55,943 nucleotides of DNA from Propionibacterium sp. (GCA_012839035.1 DUOB01000045.1:1-55943), one strand, 5' to 3'; positions 44,519 to 51,423 are shown, counted from the first letter of the stretch. Numbers and translations: made by a program. Notes: generated from the letters alone by a model not told the origin.

Positions 44519-44592
44519 GGGCTCATAGCTCAGTTGGTTAGAGCACCTGCCTTACAAGCAGGGAGTCGGCGGTTCGAGTCCGTCTGGGCCCA
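44519..44592 (+). tRNA. tRNA-Val (UAC anticodon)
   Basis: Cloverleaf with acceptor GGGCTCA/TGGGCCC, D-arm AGCTCAGTTGGTTAGAGC, anticodon stem CCTGC/GCAGG with loop CTTACAA (anticodon UAC), T-arm GGCGG/CCGTC with TTCGAGT, discriminator A. CCA is not encoded. The 3' 47 bases double as the attachment site of the adjacent phage element, and integration has left the tRNA intact. Confidence 0.95.
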
Positions 44593-44593
44593 C
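44546..44593 (+). repeat. Attachment site copy 1 (attL, in tRNA-Val 3' end)
   Basis: A 48-bp segment from the anticodon stem through the 3' end of tRNA-Val (CCTGCCTTACAAGCAGGG to CTGGGCCCAC). It is matched at 47 of 48 positions by a second copy 3.5 kb away. The single difference is A versus T just after the anticodon stem. Confidence 0.93.
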
Positions 44594-44907
44594 ACTGGGA
44601 AAGACGCGGGTTTCCGTGGTCTGACTGCGGGTTTCGCCCCTTCCGCTTTCGCGCAGGTGGCGCATGGAGAGCGGGGAATGAATCCGGCGGGCGTCCCACG
44701 GGACGCAGCCGTTGACTAGGGCTTTCGCAGGAGAGCTGCTTGCGGGGCGTCCCCAGGGCGTCCCCAGGAAATGGGGCAATGTGGCACAGCTCACGCATTT
44801 CCCTCTCCCGCCCTTCTGCTTTGGACGCAAGAACGCCCCCGGCTCTGAAGAGCCGGGGGCGTTTGCGCTCAGGCGCGGACCCTAGTTGGCGAACTAGGCG
44901 CTCCAGT
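44594..44907. other. Region next to attL without supported genes; repeats and terminator
   Basis: About 310 bases. It contains the perfect dyad GCGTCCC-AC-GGGACGC (44691-44706), two tandem copies of GGCGTCCCCAG (44746-44767) and a strong bidirectional terminator. The recurring GGCGTCCC could be integrase arm or excisionase sites. No gene supported: antisense frames here are tRNA shadows. Confidence 0.5.
44832..44866. terminator. Bidirectional intrinsic terminator
   Basis: A 14-bp GC-rich stem (AACGCCCCCGGCTC paired with GAGCCGGGGGCGTT) with a TGAA loop and short T runs on both sides. It would stop transcripts from tRNA-Val and from the minus-strand gene at 44908. Confidence 0.8.
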
Positions 44908-45195
44908 CTACGGGGCCACGTCGGGCACCCCGTCACCATCATCGTCCCGTGCCCGCTGCGGGAGCGTCTCCGGCTCCACCCAGACTGCCATCGGCTCGCC
45001 CTCGGGCCGTCTCCACGCGGCGTCCGGGTCGGGCGTATAGGTGGAGCCGGAGCCCGCGCCCAGGCCGACCCGGGCCAGCCAGGCGTTCACGTGCGGGATC
45101 GCCATGACCCGCGTCAGCGTGGCAGAGGCCGCGACGGCGGACGCGGAGATCGCGCCCAAGACCGCGACGAACTCGGGGCTGGTCCTTGAACGCAC
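44908..45195 (-). CDS. Small phage-like protein, unknown function
   Basis: About 95 residues from a GTG start that overlaps the divergent repressor-like gene by ten bases; the start is uncertain. The first 30 residues are weakly hydrophobic (FVAVLGAISASAVAASATL). The end is polar and acidic (RARDDDGDGVPDVAP), a style common in small actinophage proteins. It ends before the strong terminator, facing the tRNA. May be the last gene of a lost late operon. Confidence 0.45.
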   Translation of the reverse strand: MRSRTSPEFVAVLGAISASAVAASATLTRVMAIPHVNAWLARVGLGAGSGSTYTPDPDAAWRRPEGEPMAVWVEPETLPQRARDDDGDGVPDVAP

Positions 45196-45650
45196 GGCTG
45201 GCCGAAGCGGTGAAGGCGTGGATAGCGGATCGCCCACACCTGACCCAGCCAGTCATCAGCAGCAATGGGGGACCGTCGTCAACCACCCTGACGAAGGTCC
45301 TCACCGGCGAGGGCAACGTGCGGCCAGGGATCTTGGCGCAGTTGGACCAAGGGCTCGGATGGGGTAACGGTCGCGCAGCGAAACTGCTTGCTGGCGAAGC
45401 GATCCCTGTCGAGTTCGACTGGACCTCAGTCAGTGACCGGGAGTTGCTCAGCGAAGTTGAGCGCCGGATGGCGCGAGGAGGATCCGATGCTGGCAACACG
45501 GGCAAGAAGAGTCCGGGCCCGGGGGAGCCGGGCAATGTCACGGAACTGAGGCCGGAACTGCCAGACTGGGCCGAACCCACCGCTGCGAGCAGTCAACGCG
45601 AAGGGGACCCGCCATACGCCAAGGATCAATCGGGGGATGAAGAAGTATGA
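45186..45650 (+). CDS. Phage-type helix-turn-helix regulator, repressor candidate
   Basis: 154 residues. The first 75 resemble the HTH region of actinophage and actinobacterial regulators (LAEAVKAWIADRPHLTQ, SSTTLTKVLTGEG, WGNGRAAKLLAGE). The rest is a polar, Gly/Pro/Glu-rich tail. The TTG start has no clear ribosome-binding site and is a best guess. First gene of the lysogeny operon, overlapping the lipoprotein (ATGA). Position suggests the immunity repressor, to be kept apart from proof. Confidence 0.6.
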   Translation: MNARLAEAVKAWIADRPHLTQPVISSNGGPSSTTLTKVLTGEGNVRPGILAQLDQGLGWGNGRAAKLLAGEAIPVEFDWTSVSDRELLSEVERRMARGGSDAGNTGKKSPGPGEPGNVTELRPELPDWAEPTAASSQREGDPPYAKDQSGDEEV

Positions 45651-46393
45651 AGAAGTGGGCAGTTGTCGGTATGGCAGCACTCGCGCTCAGCGGATGCGCT
45701 GGCACCCAGACACAGGTGGCCCCAGCGCCGCAACCTGCAACAACCACCGCCACTACCCCCACCCCGAGCCCGGAACGGACTTACAGCGCATCGGATTGGA
45801 CGCTGCAAGTCGAGATCCTCCGCAAGCAGTGCTTCGGGTCTGCTGGCTGCAACATCCGCTATCAGGTGGAGCCGGTATGGGCCGGGTCCGGAGCGGTGCC
45901 GACCGGCAACACGCGCCTCACGTACAAGGTCGACGGGGCCGAGTCCGAGACCATCGGCACGATCGAGATCAACGGACCCAAGGCCAACGTCCGCGAGGAA
46001 TCAGCATCGACAGCCGAGGAATCGGACGTGCTGACCGCGACCGTCACCAAGCTGGTCTACAACGGCAAGGCATCCACGACCACCAGTAGCTCGTCGGGTG
46101 GGACGCTGAGCAACGTCAGGAGCCTTGATGAGGCGCTGTTGGTGCTTGAGACTCAGGGCGTCACGTGCAAGTGGGAGCGACTCATGAACGATGAGGCGAC
46201 GTGCAGGACCCCGAAGGTCTTCGTCTTCGTTGACCCCGCTCCGCACCTTGGCGGCGATTTGCTTGGGTCGAAGTTCAAGCTGTACGAAGCGATCTTCGTC
46301 GGCAAAGGCGGGCTGGTCTACAAGGGTGACAACTGGGTCATTGGTGCGGAGACTTCTCAGGCCCCGGCGATCGTGAAGGCGATGGGCTACTGA
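45647..46393 (+). CDS. Prophage-encoded lipoprotein
   Basis: 248 residues. It begins MKKWAVVGMAALALSGC, a classical signal peptide with lipobox LSGC (Cys 17), so it is anchored outside the membrane. A Thr/Pro-rich linker (TTTATTPTPSP) follows, then a beta-rich domain with a two-Cys pair (KQCFGSAGC). Translationally coupled to the repressor-like gene. Lipoproteins in phage lysogeny modules sometimes block DNA entry by related phages (superinfection exclusion), which is a reasonable but untested inference. Confidence 0.8.
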   Translation: MKKWAVVGMAALALSGCAGTQTQVAPAPQPATTTATTPTPSPERTYSASDWTLQVEILRKQCFGSAGCNIRYQVEPVWAGSGAVPTGNTRLTYKVDGAESETIGTIEINGPKANVREESASTAEESDVLTATVTKLVYNGKASTTTSSSSGGTLSNVRSLDEALLVLETQGVTCKWERLMNDEATCRTPKVFVFVDPAPHLGGDLLGSKFKLYEAIFVGKGGLVYKGDNWVIGAETSQAPAIVKAMGY

Positions 46394-46461
46394 TGATCGA
46401 GCCTCCCCGCCCTGACACCGCGGCCTGAAACTGTCAGACCTGCCGTGCAGGCTCTCTGGGC

Positions 46462-46872
46462 ATGTATCACCCATGGAGAGTGCTTGGCCGGTTGACGGAC
46501 TGGACGCTGCGCTGGGCGCTCCTGCCGGCGGGCATGTATGGCCTGACGTGCTTTGCGACCCGGACCATCGTCCTTGACCGGCGGCTGTCGCAGGCCGAAC
46601 GGCGCACCACACTCGCGCATGAGCTGGTGCATGTGGAGCGCGGCCCCCCCGTGCGGGGGCATGTGGGGTGGGATGAGCGCCAGGTCGAGATGGAGACGGC
46701 CCGGAGGCTGATCGGCATCCGGGAGCTGGGGGAGGCGCTGGCATGGTCACGGGACCCGTGGGAGGTCGCGGATGAGCTGTGGACCACCCCGTCTGCTGTG
46801 CGGGTGCGGCTGGAGTCCCTGCACCCGGCTGAGCGGCACTATCTGCGACGACGATTGGAGCACCTGGCATGA
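46462..46872 (+). CDS. ImmA/IrrE-family metallopeptidase
   Basis: 136 residues. The zinc-site helix AERRTTLAHELVHVERG carries HELVH (HExxH), preceded by the VLDRRLSQ strand typical of the family. ImmA-type peptidases cleave phage repressors to trigger induction. It is placed between the lipoprotein and integrase genes, consistent with lysogeny control. Its stop overlaps the next small gene (ATGA). Confidence 0.88.
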   Translation: MYHPWRVLGRLTDWTLRWALLPAGMYGLTCFATRTIVLDRRLSQAERRTTLAHELVHVERGPPVRGHVGWDERQVEMETARRLIGIRELGEALAWSRDPWEVADELWTTPSAVRVRLESLHPAERHYLRRRLEHLA

Positions 46873-47042
46873 CAGACTTTTTGGCATATCCCAGCGATAT
46901 GGACAATTCTGGCCCGGAAATTGACATGTTGCTCGGGATGCTCGACCTGCCGAGGGCGGTGAGGGACCCGGAGGTGGAGGCCCGCCACCCGCAGGCGGTG
47001 CGGAGGTGGCGCAGGATTCTGGCGGCACGCCGTGCAGATTGA
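46869..47042 (+). CDS. 57-residue protein between ImmA-like and integrase genes
   Basis: Begins MTDFLAYPSDMDNSGP and ends WRRILAARRAD, with an acidic start and a basic, helical end (VRDPEVEARHPQAVRRW). It is coupled on both sides: its ATG overlaps the peptidase stop (ATGA), and the integrase GTG lies inside its last codons. An excisionase-like or integrase-modulating role is conceivable, but no fold is recognised. Confidence 0.6.
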   Translation: MTDFLAYPSDMDNSGPEIDMLLGMLDLPRAVRDPEVEARHPQAVRRWRRILAARRAD

Positions 47043-48066
47043 GGACCGCTGGCACCACCACGGGGAGCGGTCGGAGCGGTACGGGACGGGGTTGCGGTGG
47101 CGGGCGCGCTGGCGGGAGCAGGGGAAGCATCGGGCCAAGCCCTTCCGGACGAAGGCGGCCGCGGAGGCGTGGCTGCGGGCGCACTTGTCCAACCCGGCCG
47201 ACGAGAAGGACATGCCCACGGTGGAGGTGCTGGTGCAGCGCTGGAAGGACGCAAAAGCCCACCTGGCACCGAAGACCCGCGAGGCCGCTGGGACGGCGGG
47301 GAATCACGTGCTCGCCCGGTGGCGGCATGTGCCGGCGGATGAGGTCGCACCCTCACAGGTCAGGGTGTGGCTGGCCGAACTCGCATTGAGCGAGTCGGCT
47401 AAGCGGCACGTGTTCCTGTGCCTGAAAGGCTCACTGGCGATGGCGGTCGAGGATGGGGTGTTGGACCGCAACCCGGTCATGGGAATCAAGACGCCACGGT
47501 CGGGACGCCGCGAGCCCGTCTATCTCACCGCCCAAGAGCTGAAGGCACTGGCCAAGGCGGCGGGGGAGTGGGAGGCGATGGTGCTGCTGATGGGCACCAC
47601 CGGACTCCGGATTGGTGAGGCGTGCGGCCTGGACGTGGGCGACGTGAGGGAGAAACGCATCCGGGTCCGGCATGAGGTGTCGAAGAGTGACCGGGGCAGG
47701 GATGTGCCGGTGCCCGCGTCAGTGCGGGCGCTGCTGCCATTGAAAGGCCGGGACGCATCCGAGCCGTTGTTCCGGTCGCCGACGGGGTTGCGGGTGAACC
47801 CGCGGAACTGGCGGGTGCGCGTCTTCACCCCGGCAGCGAAGGTGGTCAAGCGGGAGGGGATGGAGCCGCACGAGCTGAGGCACTGCGCGGCGTCGCTGGC
47901 CATCGCCGCGGGGGCGGATGTGAAGGTGGTGCAGGCGATGCTCGGGCATCGGTCGGCGGCTGTCACGCTGGACGTGTACGGGCATCTGTTCGATGGGAAT
48001 CTGGATGACGTGGCGGTGCGGATGGACGAAGCGCTGGCGGCCCCGCAGCGTCCCGGACCCTCGTGA
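47032..48066 (+). CDS. int: Tyrosine-type phage integrase
   Basis: 344 residues. N-terminal arm-binding region (RWRARWREQGKHRAKPF), core-binding SAM-like domain (about 60-150), then the catalytic domain with R193 in GTTGLRIGE, K218, H280 and R283 in PHELRH, H306 in LGHRS and the nucleophile Y316. All six catalytic residues are present, so the enzyme looks active. The GTG start lies inside the preceding small gene. It ends 12 bases before att copy 2, as expected for an integrase next to its attachment site. Confidence 0.95.
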   Translation: MQIEDRWHHHGERSERYGTGLRWRARWREQGKHRAKPFRTKAAAEAWLRAHLSNPADEKDMPTVEVLVQRWKDAKAHLAPKTREAAGTAGNHVLARWRHVPADEVAPSQVRVWLAELALSESAKRHVFLCLKGSLAMAVEDGVLDRNPVMGIKTPRSGRREPVYLTAQELKALAKAAGEWEAMVLLMGTTGLRIGEACGLDVGDVREKRIRVRHEVSKSDRGRDVPVPASVRALLPLKGRDASEPLFRSPTGLRVNPRNWRVRVFTPAAKVVKREGMEPHELRHCAASLAIAAGADVKVVQAMLGHRSAAVTLDVYGHLFDGNLDDVAVRMDEALAAPQRPGPS

Positions 48067-48078
48067 CTGGCGGAAATC

Positions 48079-48126
48079 CCTGCCTTACAAGCAGGGTGTC
48101 GGCGGTTCGAGTCCGTCTGGGCCCAC
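48079..48126 (+). repeat. Attachment site copy 2 (attR or internal att)
   Basis: A 48-bp copy of the tRNA-Val 3' half, 47/48 identical to copy 1, without the 5' half of the tRNA, so it cannot form a tRNA. It lies just after int, and phage late-gene remnants begin beyond it. Confidence 0.93.
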
Positions 48127-48143
48127 CCAGAAGCGACGAAAAG

Positions 48144-48175
48144 AGCCCGCCACTCGGGTGGGTGACGGGCTTTAT
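48144..48175. terminator. Intrinsic terminator beyond att copy 2
   Basis: AGCCCG paired with CGGGCT, with an inner CCAC/GTGG stem and TTTAT on the plus strand (AAAAG on the other side). Placed to end the integrase transcript. Confidence 0.6.
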
Positions 48176-48358
48176 AGCGCGTGTTGAGAGTAGCTGAGAG
48201 TGTCGGCGGTCGTGATCGCCAATGAGAGCCATAGTGCTCCTTTTCAGACGGTGAGTGGGTGGCCAGGGGGCAATGGTTGCCCACGGGCCAAGCCTCTGAT
48301 GCGGACAGGAGGCCGGTCGCGCGTGGTCGCAAGGGACAGCTCCCATTGCCACCATCCA

Positions 48359-48547
48359 TCACTGCACGGCGCCTTTCACCCCGGGCCGGGCCGGCTCGCC
48401 AAACCAGTCTTCGAAGAAGTGAGAGAGCTTCCCCCATGCGGGCAGGACCCACTTGCGAACCATCGAGCCGACGAGCCCGGCGGCCCATGCGACCCCTTGG
48501 CCGGGCTCGGCGAGGGTGAGGGCTTCCATCCATTCCTCTGGCGTCAC
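48359..48547 (-). CDS. Small phage protein (…DWFGEPARPGV type)
   Basis: 62 residues starting VTPEEWMEALTL, with AWAAGLVGSMVRKWVLPAW and ending FFEDWFGEPARPGV plus a short tail. Small actinophage proteins with a W-x-GEPARPGV block after a hydrophobic segment occur near lysis genes; this one appears to be cut short after that block. GTG start with AGGAG nine bases upstream. Function unknown. Confidence 0.6.
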   Translation of the reverse strand: MTPEEWMEALTLAEPGQGVAWAAGLVGSMVRKWVLPAWGKLSHFFEDWFGEPARPGVKGAVQ

Positions 48548-48585
48548 AGGGCGGGGCTCCTGATCGGGCGGTACTCTCTGCAGGC

Positions 48586-49080
48586 ATGCGAATCCTCGGG
48601 GGGTTGATCGCGTGCCTGCTCCTGGCCGGATGTAGCGGCGAGCAGCCACAGCCGACGCCGACCGCGAAGTTCGTCCCAGTCAGCCCGTCGCCTCGGCCCG
48701 AGCCCAGTCCGACGCCGACCCCGACGCCAATGATCCCTGACCCTGACCCCGCGATCATGGCGAGCATGACCTGTGAGCCGGTCGACAAGGACCTTCTCGA
48801 CGAGCTGCGGTCCGAGCTCGGGACGCCGACGCGCTCGATCCAGGTGGAGGTCGGTGAGGGACTGAACCCTGGGGAGGACTGGTGGTTGGTCATTCTGGAC
48901 TCACCCGCCGATGACAGTTACGCCTGGGGCCTGCGGCACTTCCTGACGAACGCCCCTGGCGGCGGGCCACTGTGGATTCCGCTCCCCCAAGAGGATCCCT
49001 GGATGTATGTTCAGTGGGACGCTGAGCGCTTGACCCGGGCGCAGTCAGCCCTGGTCAAGGCTCAGGGGTGCCTCAGCTAG
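48586..49080 (+). CDS. Lipoprotein in prophage remnant
   Basis: 164 residues. Signal peptide MRILGGLIACLLLAGC with lipobox LAGC (Cys 16), a 40-residue Pro/Thr/Ser-rich linker, then a small domain with Cys near its start (SMTCEPVDKD) and its C-terminus (KAQGCLS), likely a disulfide. Plus strand, opposite to the head genes. It is the second lipoprotein of the phage region and unlike the first in its folded part. Superinfection exclusion or a cargo role are possible. Confidence 0.7.
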   Translation: MRILGGLIACLLLAGCSGEQPQPTPTAKFVPVSPSPRPEPSPTPTPTPMIPDPDPAIMASMTCEPVDKDLLDELRSELGTPTRSIQVEVGEGLNPGEDWWLVILDSPADDSYAWGLRHFLTNAPGGGPLWIPLPQEDPWMYVQWDAERLTRAQSALVKAQGCLS

Positions 49081-49554
49081 GCGGGCGCTGGGGTCAGGTG
49101 AAACGACCAGTTCGCACTGTTGCCGGTGGGGAGCCCAGTGGCAGCCCGGTACACCTTGTCGATTCCAGAGTGGGGCGATCACCGATCTGGTCGTTGCCCG
49201 AGTACCTGTTGGTGACACGGACCGGCCGGTTGTAGGGAGTGGTGAGCTGGTAGCCATCGAGGATGGCGGCGCTATCGGGGCCCGCAGCAGCTCCAGGAGA
49301 CCACGACGATGGTGGCGAGCTTGCGGGTACGCAGCGTCTTGAACGACATGGCGGCCTCGGAGATTGGCCGCGCCTTCCTCGACGAACCCGGCCTCGATTC
49401 CGCCGTCATACTGCGGGATCACGGTCTCCACGCCCATCGGGAACGGCTCAGAGCTGGTGAGGGGGGCGATGACTGACTGCTGGAAGGCCTGCTTCATCAG
49501 GGTCGCGGTGTAGTTCTTGGGCAGCGGGATCGCGTGCCCGTCAAGGGTGATCAT
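49081..49554 (-). pseudogene. Phage major capsid protein, frameshifted and truncated
   Basis: The first 60 codons read as a capsid N-terminus (LPKNYTATLMKQAFQQS, then PQYDGGIEAGFVEEGAA). The family-like continuation ISEAAMSFKTLRTRKLATI is found only in a second frame, and ELLRA in a third, so at least two indels have occurred. A full capsid would be about 300 residues; the 3' part is gone. It follows the scaffold gene by 12 bases, as in intact phages. Confidence 0.8.
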
Positions 49555-49566
49555 GAGTGTGGCTCC

Positions 49567-50106
49567 TTAGAGTCCGAAGAATGCACGAGCCGCGGCATCA
49601 TTCGCCGCGTCACCGCCACTGGAGGCGTGGGAAGGAATCGAGAACGACGCCGGCTGCTGAGCGGCCGGGGCCTTGGGTGGGATGAGCTTCGCGAGCGCGT
49701 CCGCGTCCGCTTCGAGCTCCTCACGGGTCGCACCGGTCAACCGGGCCGCGAGCTCGGCGGGGAGGCCCTTGGCGGCGGCCACCTCGGCACGCAGCGCCGC
49801 GGCTTGGGCCTTCGCCAACTCAGCCTCGGCCTTCTCGGCGCGGGTGGTGGCCTTCTCCAGGTCGGTCTGGTTCGCGGCCTGGAGCTGATCGAACCGCTCC
49901 GCCTTCGCGTTGAAGTCATCGAAACCGGCGTACTTGGCCCGCTCCCGCGCCAGCCGGTTCTCAATGATCCGATCCAGATCGGCCTGGGACTGCGGCGCCT
50001 GGAACTCCGGCGGGGTGGAATTGTCCTGCCCTGTGGCAGTGGTTGCGCTGTTCCCGCCCGCGGCGGTGGTCGTGCTGATCCCAGCAGTGCTGGTGGTTTC
50101 GGACAT
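49567..50106 (-). CDS. Phage capsid scaffolding protein
   Basis: 179 residues. A Thr/Gly/Ala-rich N-terminus leads to a long charged coiled coil (DLDRIIENRLARERAKYAG, then Glu/Ala/Lys repeats) with an acidic C-terminal end. This matches actinophage scaffolds that guide capsid assembly. ATG start; the frame is open but lies directly upstream of a broken capsid gene, so it is unlikely to be used. Confidence 0.82.
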   Translation of the reverse strand: MSETTSTAGISTTTAAGGNSATTATGQDNSTPPEFQAPQSQADLDRIIENRLARERAKYAGFDDFNAKAERFDQLQAANQTDLEKATTRAEKAEAELAKAQAAALRAEVAAAKGLPAELAARLTGATREELEADADALAKLIPPKAPAAQQPASFSIPSHASSGGDAANDAAARAFFGL

Positions 50107-50138
50107 GCGAAAGAACCCCTTCCGGGTCAGTTCGGGCA

Positions 50139-50167
50139 TAAGAAAACCCCGCTGGAAACCAACGGGG
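50139..50167 (-). terminator. Intrinsic terminator after the immunity candidate
   Basis: On the minus strand, CCCCGTTGG pairs with CCAGCGGGG around a TTT loop and is followed by TTTTCTT. It ends transcription from the MuF-EndoU/immunity pair before the scaffold gene, making that pair a separate unit. Confidence 0.85.
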
Positions 50168-50189
50168 CGGTCTAGGAAAAAGGTCGCGA

Positions 50190-50411
50190 TCAGGCTACTG
50201 CACCACGCGCGGCCTCAACGATCTCCGCGGGGGCCAAAAGCCCCCCCTCGATCGCGAAAAGGAGCGACTCGATCGCAGCGCCCGGCTCGCCATAAGTCAG
50301 GAGGGCGACCACATCGGATCGCGTCGACCGGTCGAGGTCCTTCAGCACGGCCGCGAGCAGTGCGAACGCGATATCCTCGGTCCGCTGCTCTTCGATCGCT
50401 GCCGCTGCCAT
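50190..50411 (-). CDS. Candidate immunity protein, MafI-like
   Basis: 73 residues, all-helical and acidic. The segment LLTYGEPGAAIESLLFAIEG fits the GEPGxAxExL pattern I associate with MafI-family immunity proteins, which protect against MafB EndoU toxins in Neisseria. It starts one base after the MuF-EndoU stop, so the two are translationally coupled, and it is closed by a strong terminator. Immunity role is inferred from neighbour, size and pattern; it has not been matched by search. Confidence 0.55.
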   Translation of the reverse strand: MAAAAIEEQRTEDIAFALLAAVLKDLDRSTRSDVVALLTYGEPGAAIESLLFAIEGGLLAPAEIVEAARGAVA

Positions 50412-50412
50412 G

Positions 50413-51423
50413 TCACCAGTCTATCACTGGCACTCTTCCATAAGGCACAGGGCGACGCACTAGCACGCCACCCACTAGCTTCGTTCGCGCGACGCCGTCC
50501 CCATCGATGGGATGAGCTGTCTGAATCTCGTCAGTGCTCAGCTTGAGCCGAACCTCAATTCGCACCCGGTCCACCTCGCCGATCGCGACAAGGAATGGGC
50601 CTCGCGCCTGGACGAGCCGAGGTGCTCGCATTACGCGATCGATGGCCTCGATGATCCGGTCGTCGTCCCAGCTCTCCGGAAAGACCGTCTTCCCCGACTT
50701 CCGCGTGGTGTAGCGATGTCCACCACCGCTCTTATCGCCGTCGAGAACATGCCTACGGAGGCGTTCGGTCACCTGGGGCTGGGCTCGATGGAAGCGCTCT
50801 TCCGGAGTCTCGTCAGGCCCGAGCGCTCCCGATGACTGACGGGGCGGCGGTGGCTGCCCACCTTTTCCGCCAGCCATGGTGGGCGGCCCATCACCCCCGC
50901 CGCCAGGCTTGGGCCCGGGTTTGGTCTTCTGGTCTTCGGGGACATGGGCGTCGTTGATGAGGCCCTGACCGTTGGCCCGCATGGAGGCGAGCACGTCTTT
51001 GGTCGATCCGCCAGCGGACTGCTGGTAGAGGTCGATCATGCGCTGTTCGCGCTCGTCGGGCTCCCAGGTCCCGAAGACCTCTTCGACGGTGCAGCCGCAG
51101 TGCGCGTGGAACCGGCGGCCTTCGCCGGCGTTTGTTGGGCTGGTGAACGCAGGCCCGCGGGTGGCGAGCATCGCGCAGAACGCGCACGGGTTGGTGTCGG
51201 TCACCCGCCGCCACCCGACCGAGGCCGGGTTCGCCAGCGTGGAGGCGTCGATCAGATCCCGGCCCGGGGCGAGGAAGTCCCGGTAGAACCCGCCGGCGAT
51301 CTGCCAGAACGCCCCATCGATCGCCTCCTGCGATCGTGACCCGTGGCCGATGCGCTGCTTCGTCAACGGACCCAGCACCGCCAGCCGCTCCCCGGCCGCA
51401 GCCAGGTCGAGCTCGGGGGCCAC
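50413..51423 (-). CDS. MuF/VG15-type minor head protein with C-terminal EndoU-like nuclease domain
   Basis: 336 residues. Residues 1-150 are a phage minor head domain: PELDLAAAGERLAVLGPLTK, the Cys/His zinc-type cluster with C80, C83, H106, H108, C109 and C111 (NPCAFC and FHAHCGC). A Pro/Gly-rich linker follows (165-200). Residues 205-336 read as a bacterial EndoU ribonuclease: H225 in RRHVLDGD, H236 in GGGHRY, VFPESWDDDRIIEAI and QTAHP at 301-305. Such MuF-toxin fusions put a nuclease in the phage head for delivery. The N-terminal part of the family (LADAYRQLRAIL) lies upstream in another frame, so the gene may have a frameshift; the nuclease part is intact. GTG start is nominal. Confidence 0.75.
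   Translation of the reverse strand: MAPELDLAAAGERLAVLGPLTKQRIGHGSRSQEAIDGAFWQIAGGFYRDFLAPGRDLIDASTLANPASVGWRRVTDTNPCAFCAMLATRGPAFTSPTNAGEGRRFHAHCGCTVEEVFGTWEPDEREQRMIDLYQQSAGGSTKDVLASMRANGQGLINDAHVPEDQKTKPGPKPGGGGDGPPTMAGGKGGQPPPPRQSSGALGPDETPEERFHRAQPQVTERLRRHVLDGDKSGGGHRYTTRKSGKTVFPESWDDDRIIEAIDRVMRAPRLVQARGPFLVAIGEVDRVRIEVRLKLSTDEIQTAHPIDGDGVARTKLVGGVLVRRPVPYGRVPVIDW

Larger units (their letters stand above)
44546..48126 (+). mobile_element. Integrated phage-derived lysogeny module in tRNA-Val
   Basis: Bounded by direct 48-bp att repeats. Inside: a terminator and a small minus-strand gene near attL, then a tightly packed plus-strand operon (repressor-like, lipoprotein, ImmA/IrrE peptidase, 57-residue protein, tyrosine integrase). 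No replication, packaging or structural gene is present. It looks like the immunity/integration end of a temperate actinophage, either a deletion derivative or a minimal element. Confidence 0.85.

Noticed and set aside
44538..44942. Minus-strand frames over the tRNA-Val and attL region
   Set aside because: Antisense tRNA translation plus terminator sequence; no family-like protein.
47963..48232. Minus-strand open frame with a strong AAAAGGAG and ATG (begins MALIGDHDRRHSQ), running through att copy 2 and antisense to int
   Set aside because: It reads through tRNA-derived sequence (RRTRTADTLLVRQ), a well-known antisense-tRNA artefact, and overlaps int. The ribosome-binding site is striking, so a short phage gene cut by att recombination is possible but not supported.
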